From NCBI GenBank assembly GCA_023459215.1, contig JAEWVF010000074.1:1-64000 (forward strand): a DNA stretch of 64,000 nucleotides, in the 5' to 3' direction. The position numbers and the translations under genes were made by a program. Position 1 is the stretch's first letter, and each line of letters opens with the position of its first letter. Of this stretch, positions 33,476 through 41,071 are shown in pieces. Source of the stretch: Chloroflexota bacterium. Lineage in GTDB: Bacteria; Chloroflexota; Anaerolineae; Anaerolineales; Villigracilaceae. A model generated the notes under the pieces. It worked only from the letters and a program-made list of their open reading frames with translations, made no database searches and was not told where the DNA came from.

Positions 33476-33991
33476 ATGCAGGAACTCCTTGAAATCCTGT
33501 GGATTTTCCTTAAGGTTAACCTGTTAAGCACCTCCGGCCCGGCCTCGATCGGCCTGCTTTACCAGGAAACTGTCGGGAAAATGATCACCGAAAGCGAATT
33601 TGTGCAGGCGGTTGGGTTCTCATCGGTGCTGCCGGGCAGCGACGCCATCCAACTGGCAATGTACATCGGCTATGCTGCGGCTGGCATTCCCGGCGGGCTG
33701 GTGGCCATGATTGGCTCGATTCTGCCGCCCTTCCTGCTGATTTTGGGGGCCGTTTTCATCCTGCAACGCCTGCGCCGCCAGGTCTGGCTGAGCAGTTTCG
33801 TCGAAGGATTGGCCCCGGCGATTGCTGTTTTGATGGTTTTTACCGCCTGGAAAATTTTCGAGCGCGGCGGCGAAACCGGCTGGCTCGGTTGGGGAATCGG
33901 CCTGGTCAGCCTGGTTGCCATGTTCTTGAACGCCCCAGCGCGGATTGTTGTCCTCGCGGCTGGCCTGTTGGGAATTCTGCTAATCCGATGA
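33476..33991 (+). CDS. Half-size chromate transporter family protein (first of pair)
   Basis: A 171-residue membrane protein of the short-chain CHR family, with motifs FLKVNLLSTSGPASIGLL, EFVQAVGFSSVLPGSDAIQLAMYIGY and GIPGGLVAM. Paired half-size CHR proteins form chromate/sulfate antiporter-like carriers. An alternative GTG start at 33467 overlaps the elp3 stop as GTGA; I prefer the ATG at 33476. It overlaps the second half-gene by four bases (ATGA). The canonical FGGP signature reads TSGP here, so the substrate may not be chromate. Confidence 0.82.
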   Translation: MQELLEILWIFLKVNLLSTSGPASIGLLYQETVGKMITESEFVQAVGFSSVLPGSDAIQLAMYIGYAAAGIPGGLVAMIGSILPPFLLILGAVFILQRLRRQVWLSSFVEGLAPAIAVLMVFTAWKIFERGGETGWLGWGIGLVSLVAMFLNAPARIVVLAAGLLGILLIR

Positions 33992-34524
33992 ACACGTCAA
34001 CGTTTACGATCTGGTGGCGTTTGCTTTGGATGTTCCTCAAGGTGAACCTGCTTTCACCCTCCGGCCCAGCCTCGATTGGATTGCTCTATGATGAAGCAGT
34101 TGGAAAAATCATGAGTGAAGAGCGCTTTGTTGAATCGGTTGGGCTCTCAAACGTTCTTCCCGGCAGCGAAGCCCTGAAGCTGGCCATGTTTGTTGGTTAC
34201 GCAGCCGGCGGTATCCCTGGAATTGCCGCCGCCGTGCTGGGCGCCATCCTGCCGCCGACGTTAATGATGCTGATTGTGGCGGCGATATTACAACAGTTCC
34301 AACAGGATGACTGGTTGGCGAAGTTCGTTTCCGGGATGAGTCCGGCCGTTTCGGCATTGATGGTCATGGTGGCCTGGGAACTCTTCCGCGCCGGACGTTC
34401 CAAAAAGGTCACCAAACGTTCGATTTCCATCGCGATCCTGAGCCTGATCGCCCTTTTGTTGGGCGCGCCATCTCCCCTGGTGCTGCTGGGGGCCGGCGTC
34501 TTGGGCATATTCATCTTTCGTTAG
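33988..34524 (+). CDS. Half-size chromate transporter family protein (second of pair)
   Basis: A 178-residue partner of the preceding protein and similar along its length (FLKVNLLSPSGPASIGLLYDEAVGKIM; VLPGSEALKLAMFVGYAAGGIPG). It starts inside the stop of the first half-gene, so the two are made together and probably form a heterodimer with opposite halves of the transport path. A universal stress protein gene follows after ten bases. The transported anion is unknown; the pair also carries SGP where chromate carriers have GGP. Confidence 0.82.
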   Translation: MNTSTFTIWWRLLWMFLKVNLLSPSGPASIGLLYDEAVGKIMSEERFVESVGLSNVLPGSEALKLAMFVGYAAGGIPGIAAAVLGAILPPTLMMLIVAAILQQFQQDDWLAKFVSGMSPAVSALMVMVAWELFRAGRSKKVTKRSISIAILSLIALLLGAPSPLVLLGAGVLGIFIFR

Positions 34525-34534
34525 GTTTGCAAGC

Positions 34535-35377
34535 ATGTCACTCAACTTAATGGCAATTACGAACGGGTCAGAAACGGGCTGGGCGGCCATCGAGTATGCA
34601 GCCTGGCTGGCCCGGCACTTTCAGACGCGGCTTTCGCTGCTCGGCCTGGCCGAGGCAAACGACTCCGAACATCCGCTCGAAGAAATTTTCAGCCGCGCGG
34701 TCGCCCTTTTCCAAAAGGAAAACATCCCATACTCGCTGCTGGTGCAAAACGGACAGGCCGAGGATGTTCTGGCCGCGTTTGCGCGCAAACACGATGAGTA
34801 TCTGTATATCCTTGGCCCACTCGGCCGTTCGCCGCTGCGGCGCTTGATCTCCGGGCGCTCTTTTCGACATATCATGGCGGATATCAAAGCGCCCATCCTG
34901 TATGTTCCCGCGCTGCGGCTGCCGGTGCGCAAGGTGCTGGTCTGCATGGGCGGACTGGGCTACAGTGTCACCGCTGAACACCTGGGAATGCAGCTTGCCC
35001 AAATTCACGGGGCAAGCGTCAGCCTGTTGACCGTTATCCCACCGATTGAATTCGATTATCCCGAGGCGCGGCGGATGCGCGCTGAACCGGCCTCGCTGCT
35101 GGAAAGCGATACGCTAACCGGGCATTACCTGCGCGCCGGACTGAAAACCGCTCACCAGATGGGGCTTGAGGCGCTGGTAAAAATCCGCCAGGGGACGGTT
35201 GTCCAGGAAATCCTGGGGGAATTGAAAGAAGGCAATTATGACCTGGTCTGCATGGGCTCGACTTACAGCTCGCAAGGCCTGCGTCAGTTTTTCACCCCCA
35301 ACGTTACCGCCGAAGTGGCCGAGGCTGCCGAATGCCCAATCCTTACGGCCCGCTATAACGGCGAGGAGGAACAATAG
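34535..35377 (+). CDS. Tandem universal stress protein (UspA) family
   Basis: A 280-residue cytoplasmic protein with two Usp domains (about 1-135 and 140-275). The first has DVLAAFARKHDEYLYILGPLGRSPLRRLISGRSF, of which YLYILGPLGRSPLRRL marks the domain, with the usual GxxG...S nucleotide loop altered. The second has KVLVCMGGLGYSV, VVQEILGELKEGNYDLVCMGSTYSS and AECPILTARY. It lies ten bases after the transporter pair and probably is their accessory stress or gating protein, a common arrangement. A strong terminator follows. Confidence 0.85.
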   Translation: MSLNLMAITNGSETGWAAIEYAAWLARHFQTRLSLLGLAEANDSEHPLEEIFSRAVALFQKENIPYSLLVQNGQAEDVLAAFARKHDEYLYILGPLGRSPLRRLISGRSFRHIMADIKAPILYVPALRLPVRKVLVCMGGLGYSVTAEHLGMQLAQIHGASVSLLTVIPPIEFDYPEARRMRAEPASLLESDTLTGHYLRAGLKTAHQMGLEALVKIRQGTVVQEILGELKEGNYDLVCMGSTYSSQGLRQFFTPNVTAEVAEAAECPILTARYNGEEEQ

Positions 35378-35400
35378 AATCCGCCCCCGCCTGTTTCAAA

Positions 35401-35439
35401 CAAAAATCCCGACTGCGCATTTGCCAGTCGGGATTTTTG
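35401..35439 (+). terminator. Rho-independent terminator
   Basis: A perfect 15-base-pair stem (CAAAAATCCCGACTG / CAGTCGGGATTTTTG) with a nine-base loop ends the elp3 - transporter - Usp unit. Confidence 0.92.
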
Positions 35440-35580
35440 TTCAGACGCCTGCCTGCCAAACCCAACGAATCTGTAATGAACACTTTCAGAATGGCGGGGT
35501 TTTAATGGATGTAGGGAACAAAATCGCTACATGTTGCGTCTTATTCTGTAGTTATCCGTATACCAACAAGGAGGTACTCT

Positions 35581-35703
35581 ATGGATCCGATCATCGTTAT
35601 TGTACTGTTCATCTTAATTGCGCTGTTTGTTCCCATCAGCCTGGCAAGTATCCTCTTCAGCAAGCAGGATTGTGACGATTCACGCGTTATCCTGCCCAAG
35701 TAA
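35581..35703 (+). CDS. 40-residue single-span membrane peptide
   Basis: A small open frame whose product starts MDPIIVIVLFILIALFV, one membrane helix over residues 3-26, followed by a polar tail with SKQDCDDSRVILPK. AAGGAGGT, a full Shine-Dalgarno match, lies five bases before the ATG, and a strong terminator follows 26 bases after the stop. Together these make it a credible gene despite its size. It resembles small membrane subunits or regulators in shape but I recognise no family. The surrounding 390 bases otherwise hold only the upstream and downstream terminators and an unassigned promoter region. Confidence 0.8.
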   Translation: MDPIIVIVLFILIALFVPISLASILFSKQDCDDSRVILPK

Positions 35704-35729
35704 AACTTAAAACACAGTCGCTTCAGCTT

Positions 35730-35759
35730 ACAGCGCGCCAGTTGGCGCGCTGTTTTTTT
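35730..35759 (+). terminator. Rho-independent terminator of the 40-residue gene
   Basis: The stem ACAGCGCGCCA / TGGCGCGCTGT has a two-base formal loop and is followed by seven T. Confidence 0.9.
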
Positions 35760-35769
35760 CGGGAGAGGA

Positions 35770-36750
35770 CTATACCCAGGTTTGGCGCTTCATCCAGAAA
35801 AACATGGCAACGGGCAAAACCAGCAAGCCCAGCAAAGTTACAAAAAAGACCAGGCGGCTTGTCCAGCCGAAAAGGTCGGCGGAGGCCTCGAAAAAATTCA
35901 TTCCAAAGAAACCGGTGATAAAACTGAGCGGCATGAAGAGGGTGGTGATAATGGTCAAGATTTTCATAATGTCGTTCATGCGATTGTTGACCGCCGACAG
36001 ATACGTATCCAGTGCGCCGCTGACCAAATCGCGCATCGATTCGTTCAAATCATGCAAACGCACCAGGTGATCGTAAACGTCGCGGAAGAAAATCCGATCC
36101 TTGGGGTCGATGACCTGGTAATCGTCGCGGGCCAGTTTGTTGAGCACCTCGCGCTGGGGCATCAGGATGCGCCGCATCACCTGCAAAGCCCGCTTCAAGG
36201 CGAAAATCTCCTGGATGGTTTCCTGTCCGGGGTTGCCCAACACCTTATTTTCAATATCATCGATTTTGGCATCCAATTTTTCGACGCTGGGCATATAATC
36301 CGCGACCAGGGTATCGACCAGTTTATAAAGAAGGTGGTCAGGCCCGTGGGTAACGTGCCGGGAATCACGGAAGCTGGATTGGTAAGTCTTATTTACGCAA
36401 GCCAGGGGCGTATCGTGGTGGGTGACTACATAATTTGGGCCCAGGAAAACATCCAATTCGCTGATGCGCGCATCCAAATCGTCCTCCAACTCGAGGGCGT
36501 TCAAGACGATATAAAGGTATTCGTCCCAGTCATCCACCTTTGGGGAATGCGATTCTTCCAGGGCGTCATCCACCGCCAGGGGGTGAAAGCGGAAAATGCC
36601 GGTCAGGATTGGCTCAGCCGCCGGGTCCGGCTCACCGTCAAAATCGATCCACAACAGGGCCTGCGGGTTTTTCAGCAAGCCGGCATATTCCAGCACCGGG
36701 ATGTCGGTGCGAATCCCCTCTCCGGGGATGTAACAAAGTGAACGAATCAT
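35770..36750 (-). CDS. corA: CorA-family magnesium/cobalt transporter
   Basis: A 326-residue member of the CorA metal ion channel family. A long cytoplasmic domain (RFHPLAVDDALEESHSPKVDDWDEYLYIVL, here RFHPLAVDDAL) is followed by the stalk helix and two C-terminal membrane helices joined by GMNF, the selectivity motif, then a basic tail KRQTWV. GAGAGG lies seven bases upstream of the ATG. It is monocistronic, convergent with the 40-residue gene, and diverges from the strong promoter at 36833. Confidence 0.93.
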   Translation of the reverse strand: MIRSLCYIPGEGIRTDIPVLEYAGLLKNPQALLWIDFDGEPDPAAEPILTGIFRFHPLAVDDALEESHSPKVDDWDEYLYIVLNALELEDDLDARISELDVFLGPNYVVTHHDTPLACVNKTYQSSFRDSRHVTHGPDHLLYKLVDTLVADYMPSVEKLDAKIDDIENKVLGNPGQETIQEIFALKRALQVMRRILMPQREVLNKLARDDYQVIDPKDRIFFRDVYDHLVRLHDLNESMRDLVSGALDTYLSAVNNRMNDIMKILTIITTLFMPLSFITGFFGMNFFEASADLFGWTSRLVFFVTLLGLLVLPVAMFFWMKRQTWV

Positions 36751-36832
36751 GGGACCTCTCGATAAAAAGTCAAAAGAAAATAAACAATTTCAATATTATC
36801 AATTTAATATTCAATATTTATTGATTTTAATC

Positions 36833-36860
36833 TTGACATTATTAAATATATTGCTATAAT
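36833..36860 (+). promoter_or_regulatory. Perfect-consensus promoter of the SHOCT-motif operon
   Basis: TTGACA (36833-36838) and TATAAT (36855-36860) are both exact consensus hexamers, spaced by 16 bases. Some 55 bases of almost pure A/T sequence upstream could act as an UP element. This is the strongest-looking promoter in the window. Confidence 0.93.
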
Positions 36861-36903
36861 GTTTTTAGATATTCGAAAGAGAGTTTGCGAATTGGAGGTA
36901 AAC

Positions 36904-37137
36904 ATGTATACGCCCTGGTTTAGCAGCACCAACGAGACCGCCCAGTTAATCTTGAAAGCCGGCCAGCAGGATTACCTGGACTTTATCGAACTTACCGGCC
37001 AGACAGATTCGAACCGAAAAACAACCACCTGGCAGACAGCCATGCTGATTTCATTTGCCGATTTATTGATTGAGAGCGGCACAAAAATCAAACGAAATGC
37101 TGCCTCACATCTCTACACCTCGCTTCAGACCCGCTAG
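36904..37137 (+). CDS. Small soluble protein heading the SHOCT-motif operon
   Basis: A 77-residue protein of unknown family, starting MYTPWFSSTNETAQLIL. It is hydrophilic with no signal, membrane segment or cysteine. GGAGG lies six bases before the chosen ATG; an ATG further upstream overlaps the -10 hexamer and is excluded. DUF2089 follows after eight bases. It would be made in the largest amount from this transcript. A DNA- or protein-binding helper is possible, but nothing visible proves it. Confidence 0.8.
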   Translation: MYTPWFSSTNETAQLILKAGQQDYLDFIELTGQTDSNRKTTTWQTAMLISFADLLIESGTKIKRNAASHLYTSLQTR

Positions 37138-37145
37138 GAGCCGCC

Positions 37146-37529
37146 ATGAAAACATCCATTACTCGCTGCCCAGTCTGTGATAACGAATTGATGGTTACCC
37201 GCCTGCATTGTGATGTCTGCGACACCACCCTGGAAGGACGCTTTACCGGGGGGCCATTCTCACATCTTAGCACAGAACAACTCAATTTTATCGAGGTCTT
37301 TATCCGCTGCGAAGGAAAAATCAATCGCATGGAAACGGAACTGGGCCTCTCCTACCCAACCATCCGCAACCGCCTGCACGAAGTAATCCGCACCCTCGGC
37401 TACGAGCCAGGCAAGGAAGAAGTCGTTGAGGTAAGCGAGGATCGCCGCCGTAAAATTCTGGAAGACCTGGATGCCGGCAAAATCTCTGCCGATGCGGCCA
37501 TGCGCATTTTGCGCGGCGAGGAGGAATAA
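37146..37529 (+). CDS. DUF2089 protein: zinc ribbon, helix-turn-helix and SHOCT-like motif
   Basis: A 127-residue DUF2089 protein. An N-terminal zinc ribbon has C8, C11, C22 and C25 (RCPVCDNE, HCDVCDTT). A sigma-4-like helix-turn-helix covers about 40-85 (LNFIEVFIRCEGKINRMETELGLSYPTIRNRL, with LSYPTIRNRLHEVI as the recognition part). The C-terminal 25 residues (RRKILEDLDAGKISADAAMRILRG) are the same helical hairpin as in the next three proteins. It is probably the transcription regulator of this operon. Its stop overlaps the next start as TAATG. Confidence 0.88.
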   Translation: MKTSITRCPVCDNELMVTRLHCDVCDTTLEGRFTGGPFSHLSTEQLNFIEVFIRCEGKINRMETELGLSYPTIRNRLHEVIRTLGYEPGKEEVVEVSEDRRRKILEDLDAGKISADAAMRILRGEEE

Positions 37530-38764
37530 TGCGCTACGAGAACTTTACCTGTTCGCCCGGCGCTGTTTTGCAGGTCACCTCGGTCGATGGCGATTTGCAA
37601 GTCACCGGCTGGGAACGGCCTGAAATCATGGCCAAAACCAGCGGCAGCGAATTGGAAATCGTCAAAGGCGAGCATGCTTGCCAAATTCGCTGCGATGATG
37701 ACCTGATCCTGTACCTGCCCTGCCAGGTTGCCCTGGAAATCGGCTCGATTGGCGGCGACATGGATTTACGCGCCATGGAAAAACCTGCCAAAATCGGCAG
37801 CGTGGGCGGCGACCTGCAAATCAACAGCGTTGGCGGGCTAAAAATTGACAGCGTCGGCGGCGATCTGAACAGCCGCTCCGTGCAGGGCAATTGCCAGATC
37901 AGCCATGTCGGCGGGGATGTTTCCCTGACCGGCATCAGCGGCGATGTTACGCTCGGATCTGTCGGCGCTGACCTTTATGTTCGGGATGTAAAAGGCGCCA
38001 TTTCAGCCCAGGTTGGGGCGGATGCAATCCTGTTCGTTCACCCGCTCGCCGGGCGCGAATACAATATCGTAGCCGGCAGCGACATCCTCTTGCGCCTGCC
38101 GCTGGATGCAAGCGCAGAACTGCACCTGGTCGGCGGCGGGATGGATGCGATTCGAGTCGATTTCCCCGGCGTCGAGTTGGAAGACCTGCACAGCCCATGC
38201 CATCTGACGCTGGGCGGCGGCGAGGCTTCCATCCAGTTGACCGCCGGCGCAGATGTTATCGTTACCCATCGCGCCGAAGAGTGGGAATCAATGGCCGAGT
38301 TTGGCCCGGATGCCTGGAACTCACGCGATTTTCCCGGAATCCCGCCTATTCCTCCCATTCCTCCGATCCCCCCGATCCCACCCATCCCTGATCTGTCTGG
38401 TCTTTCAGAACTGGGCAAACTGGGAAAGCTATCCAAGTTATCGGGCATCAACGAAAAGCTTAACGAACGGTTGGGCCATCAGAGTGAGAGAATGAACCGG
38501 CGCATGGAAGAAGTTGGCCGGCGCACCGAGGCGGCCATGCGCCGCGCCGAACAGAAAATCCGCGCGGCTGAACAGCGTCAGCGTTTCTCGGTGGTTGGCG
38601 GCGGTCGCAAGAGTGTCAATATCAATTTTGGCGGCCCGGTCCAAACTCCGCAGTCCGAACCGGTCAGCGACGAGGAACGTTTGGCGATTTTGAAGATGCT
38701 GCAAGAGAAGAAAATCAGCCTGGCCGAAGCGGAACAATTACTGGCAGCGCTGGATGGCAAATAA
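37529..38764 (+). CDS. Adhesin-like beta-repeat protein with C-terminal SHOCT-like motif
   Basis: A 411-residue protein in four parts: a DUF4097/adhesin-like beta repeat (about 1-240; IGSVGGDLQINSVGG, IDSVGGDLNSRSVQG), a PPI tandem repeat (about 270-287, IPPIPPIPP), a charged coiled-coil (about 310-350, MNRRMEEVGRRTEAAMRRAEQ), and a C-terminal helical hairpin (EERLAILKMLQEKKISLAEAEQLLAAL). It has no signal peptide. YvlB/LiaX proteins of Firmicutes, which answer cell-envelope stress, hold the same two modules in the opposite order. A role in envelope stress sensing is inferred. Confidence 0.78.
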   Translation: MRYENFTCSPGAVLQVTSVDGDLQVTGWERPEIMAKTSGSELEIVKGEHACQIRCDDDLILYLPCQVALEIGSIGGDMDLRAMEKPAKIGSVGGDLQINSVGGLKIDSVGGDLNSRSVQGNCQISHVGGDVSLTGISGDVTLGSVGADLYVRDVKGAISAQVGADAILFVHPLAGREYNIVAGSDILLRLPLDASAELHLVGGGMDAIRVDFPGVELEDLHSPCHLTLGGGEASIQLTAGADVIVTHRAEEWESMAEFGPDAWNSRDFPGIPPIPPIPPIPPIPPIPDLSGLSELGKLGKLSKLSGINEKLNERLGHQSERMNRRMEEVGRRTEAAMRRAEQKIRAAEQRQRFSVVGGGRKSVNINFGGPVQTPQSEPVSDEERLAILKMLQEKKISLAEAEQLLAALDGK

Positions 38765-38776
38765 CAGGAGGCCAAG

Positions 38777-39400
38777 ATGACCGATAGTGAACGCGCCCAA
38801 ATCCTAAAGATGATTGAGGAAGGCAAGATTACCGCCGAAGAGGGCTTGAAGTTGATGCAAGCCCTGGCCCAGGATGAACCCGAGCAGGAGATTCCAGAAT
38901 CGGAAACGGCAGCAGGCGGCGAGGCCGAATGGCAGCCCGCTCCGCCTGACCCGGTGGTGGAAAGGCTCAAGCGGCGGGTGCGCTCCTTTTACATGCTGCC
39001 CCTATTTGGCGGCACATTCCTGACCGTGCTCTTTGCCTGGTTGATGTACCAGTCCATCGAAAAAGGCTCGATGGGGGTCGTGTTTTATTGCCTGCTCTTC
39101 CCGGCCTTGTTGTTCGGCATTTTACTGCTGACCGTCGGCGCAGCCAGCCAGAAATCGAGCTGGGTGTATGTGGATGTGCAGCGCAAACCCGGCGAGAAAC
39201 CGGGCCGGATCATGCTGGGCTTTCCGCTTGATCTGGCGCGCTGGCTGATGAACACGTTCAAGGGCAATATTCCGCACCAGGAACGCGAGAAAGCCGATAT
39301 GGTGATGCAGGTGATGAATGAAACCACCAGCAAGGACCCGATTGTGGTTCAGGTGGATGAAGGCGACGACGGCGATAAAGTGAACGTCTATATCGGATAG
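38777..39400 (+). CDS. SHOCT-like motif protein with two membrane helices
   Basis: A 207-residue protein. The N-terminal hairpin ERAQILKMIEEGKITAEEGLKLMQAL (about 4-30) is followed by an acidic linker, two membrane helices (about 73-92 and 98-122), a segment of about 60 residues and an acidic C-terminal strand, VVQVDEGDDGDKVNVYIG. The tail resembles that of the next protein. AGGAGG is upstream. It would anchor the SHOCT-like network in the membrane; that is an inference from topology. Confidence 0.8.
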   Translation: MTDSERAQILKMIEEGKITAEEGLKLMQALAQDEPEQEIPESETAAGGEAEWQPAPPDPVVERLKRRVRSFYMLPLFGGTFLTVLFAWLMYQSIEKGSMGVVFYCLLFPALLFGILLLTVGAASQKSSWVYVDVQRKPGEKPGRIMLGFPLDLARWLMNTFKGNIPHQEREKADMVMQVMNETTSKDPIVVQVDEGDDGDKVNVYIG

Positions 39401-39410
39401 GAGGTGCGTA

Positions 39411-39797
39411 ATGGCAACCGCTGAAGAACGAATGAAGATCTTGAAGATGATCGATGAAGGCAAAATCAGTGCGGAGGAGGGCGCGAAGCTGCTGGCCACC
39501 TTGAGCGAAAACCGCCGCCCGGCGGGCAGCGCCGGCAACCTTTCACGCGGATTTGGCGGGGCGCGCTGGCTGCGGGTGCGCGTGACCGACGTCGCAACCG
39601 GGCGCTCGAAGGCAACGGTGCAACTGCCGTTAAACCTGCTGGACGCCGGAATGAAAATCGGCGCTCATTTTGCCGCCGAAGTGAACGGAGTGGACATGGC
39701 AACCATCATGGAAGCCTTGCGCTCAGGCATGACCGGCAAAATCATCGATGTGATCGACGAAAAAGATGGCGAACACGTTGAAATCTTTGTCGAATAG
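39411..39797 (+). CDS. SHOCT-like motif protein with YvlB-type C-terminal domain
   Basis: A 128-residue soluble protein. The hairpin ERMKILKMIDEGKISAEEGAKLLATL (about 5-30) precedes a beta domain (RWLRVRVTDVATGRSKATVQLPLNLLDAGMKIGAHF, with VQLPLNLLDAGMKIG as the conserved core) and the tail KIIDVIDEKDGEHVEIFVE. This is the common bacterial YvlB-like SHOCT protein layout. AGGAGGT lies six bases upstream. It is the last gene of the operon, before a 20-base-pair terminator. Confidence 0.82.
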   Translation: MATAEERMKILKMIDEGKISAEEGAKLLATLSENRRPAGSAGNLSRGFGGARWLRVRVTDVATGRSKATVQLPLNLLDAGMKIGAHFAAEVNGVDMATIMEALRSGMTGKIIDVIDEKDGEHVEIFVE

Positions 39798-39842
39798 CTA
39801 AAAATAGCTGAGCCAAGCAGATTATTTCCCCATTCCTGCGGG

Positions 39843-39895
39843 AAAGACGCGGAGACACAGAGATTTTAGACTCTGTGTCTCCGCGTCTTTTTTTA
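39843..39895 (+). terminator. Long rho-independent terminator, bidirectional
   Basis: A perfect 20-base-pair stem (AAAGACGCGGAGACACAGAG and its complement) with an eight-base loop and a T-run of seven plus ATA. It ends the SHOCT-motif operon and the converging DinB-like gene. Long palindromes of this GCGGAGACACAGAG type may be dispersed repeats used as terminators. Confidence 0.9.
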
Positions 39896-39914
39896 TAAAG
39901 ATAAACAGGCTTGT

Positions 39915-40391
39915 TCAGGCTGCCGCAGCCTGGTCGATCAACTTGCGCACATCTTCGGCGTGTTCAAATTCGTGTTCGATGAAAACATTCAACAGGCTGC
40001 GCAGGTCGCCTTCATCACCCCAGGGCATGATAAAGCGCTGGCCGGCTTTTTCAAGCGGCATATTGCTGACCAGGTCGATCAGCATCTCGCGGGTATGAAT
40101 GTACTCGCGGTAAATGTGGTCATAATCGAGGCCTTCACGGGTGGCAACTGTTTCGGCGTTATACAGATCGACTCCGCGCGCCGCCGGAGTGCCGGGTTCG
40201 CGCCCGGCAATATGGGCGCTCAGCGAAGCAATGATGGCATCGTCCCAGCCGGCAATATGCGCCAGGATTTCGCGAATCGTCCAAAGCGGGTAGATTTTGC
40301 GGTTCTTGTCGATTTCATCGAGATGGGCGATCATTTCTGAGCGCGCTTTTTTTAGCTGGCCAACCAGTTCAAAGCGAATATCAGCGGTCAT
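39915..40391 (-). CDS. DinB/ClbS-like four-helix protein
   Basis: A 158-residue protein with the DinB-superfamily pattern: LYNAETVATREGLDYDHIYREY and a first helix LVGQLKKARSEMIAHLDEI, with candidate metal ligands His in REILAHIAGWDD and in FIEHEFEHAEDV. Members include mycothiol- or bacillithiol-dependent transferases and ClbS-type resistance proteins; the substrate is unknown here. The start MTADIRF has GGAAGTGAG upstream, and lies 14 bases after the DUF4126 stop, so the two are probably one unit. Confidence 0.75.
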   Translation of the reverse strand: MTADIRFELVGQLKKARSEMIAHLDEIDKNRKIYPLWTIREILAHIAGWDDAIIASLSAHIAGREPGTPAARGVDLYNAETVATREGLDYDHIYREYIHTREMLIDLVSNMPLEKAGQRFIMPWGDEGDLRSLLNVFIEHEFEHAEDVRKLIDQAAAA

Positions 40392-40405
40392 ATTTTTCTC
40401 ACTTC

Positions 40406-40975
40406 CTAAGCGGTTTGGGGACGGCTGAAACGATGCACAAGCCACCAAATCAAGAGGGCAGCCAGAATCAGCAGTAAAACACCCATCAAGACCGGGATAA
40501 TCATCGCCAACAGCGAGGTGGTCGTGGCAATGACATCTTCAGCGAAGCTGACCAGCGGATTGGCCGCGCCGCCAGTGGTGGCCGTCACCGCCGGGCGGAC
40601 CGCCGCCGCTTTGACGGTATGCACGCCGCCCGCGACCAACAAGCCGCAGGCCAGCGACAGCACCGGGGAAACATCCGTCAGCACCTGGGCCGAGGCGGCA
40701 AAGACAATGGCCCCGGCTATTGGGCGGACGAAGGTCTGGATGGCATCGTTGATGTGGTTGACCGCCGGAAAGCTGTCAGCCAGGAATTCGATGATAATCA
40801 GCACCCCGATCAGCACCATGATCCAGGGATTGGTCAGGGTGTCAAAGGGGGCCTGGAGCTTGAACCAGTCGGTATAGCGGGCGATGACTGCAATCACCAT
40901 CAGCGGGATGTAGGCGTTCAATCCGGCGCTGGCCGAAAGGCCAAAAGCAGAAAAGATTCCGGTTAGAAGTTCCAT
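40406..40975 (-). CDS. DUF4126 membrane protein
   Basis: A 189-residue integral membrane protein with about five helices. SAFGLSASAGLNAYIPLMVIAV near the N-terminus and the Gly-rich GLLVAGGVHTVKAAAVRPAVTATTGG loop (GGVHTVKAAAVRP) are DUF4126 hallmarks. Function is unknown. AAGGACT lies upstream of the ATG. It is the first gene of a two-gene unit with the DinB-like protein. Confidence 0.85.
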   Translation of the reverse strand: MELLTGIFSAFGLSASAGLNAYIPLMVIAVIARYTDWFKLQAPFDTLTNPWIMVLIGVLIIIEFLADSFPAVNHINDAIQTFVRPIAGAIVFAASAQVLTDVSPVLSLACGLLVAGGVHTVKAAAVRPAVTATTGGAANPLVSFAEDVIATTTSLLAMIIPVLMGVLLLILAALLIWWLVHRFSRPQTA

Positions 40976-41071
40976 GGGGGGAGTCCTTTCATTAATCGAG
41001 AGCTATTTCATTGTATCAAAAATCGACTGGGCATATGTAAAGCATACGCCGATTTTCGTGAATCGTTGCGG

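Noticed and set aside
33467..34524. Frameshifted single chromate transporter
   Set aside because: Both halves have their own complete domain and are joined by ATGA overlap, the normal layout of paired short-chain CHR genes.
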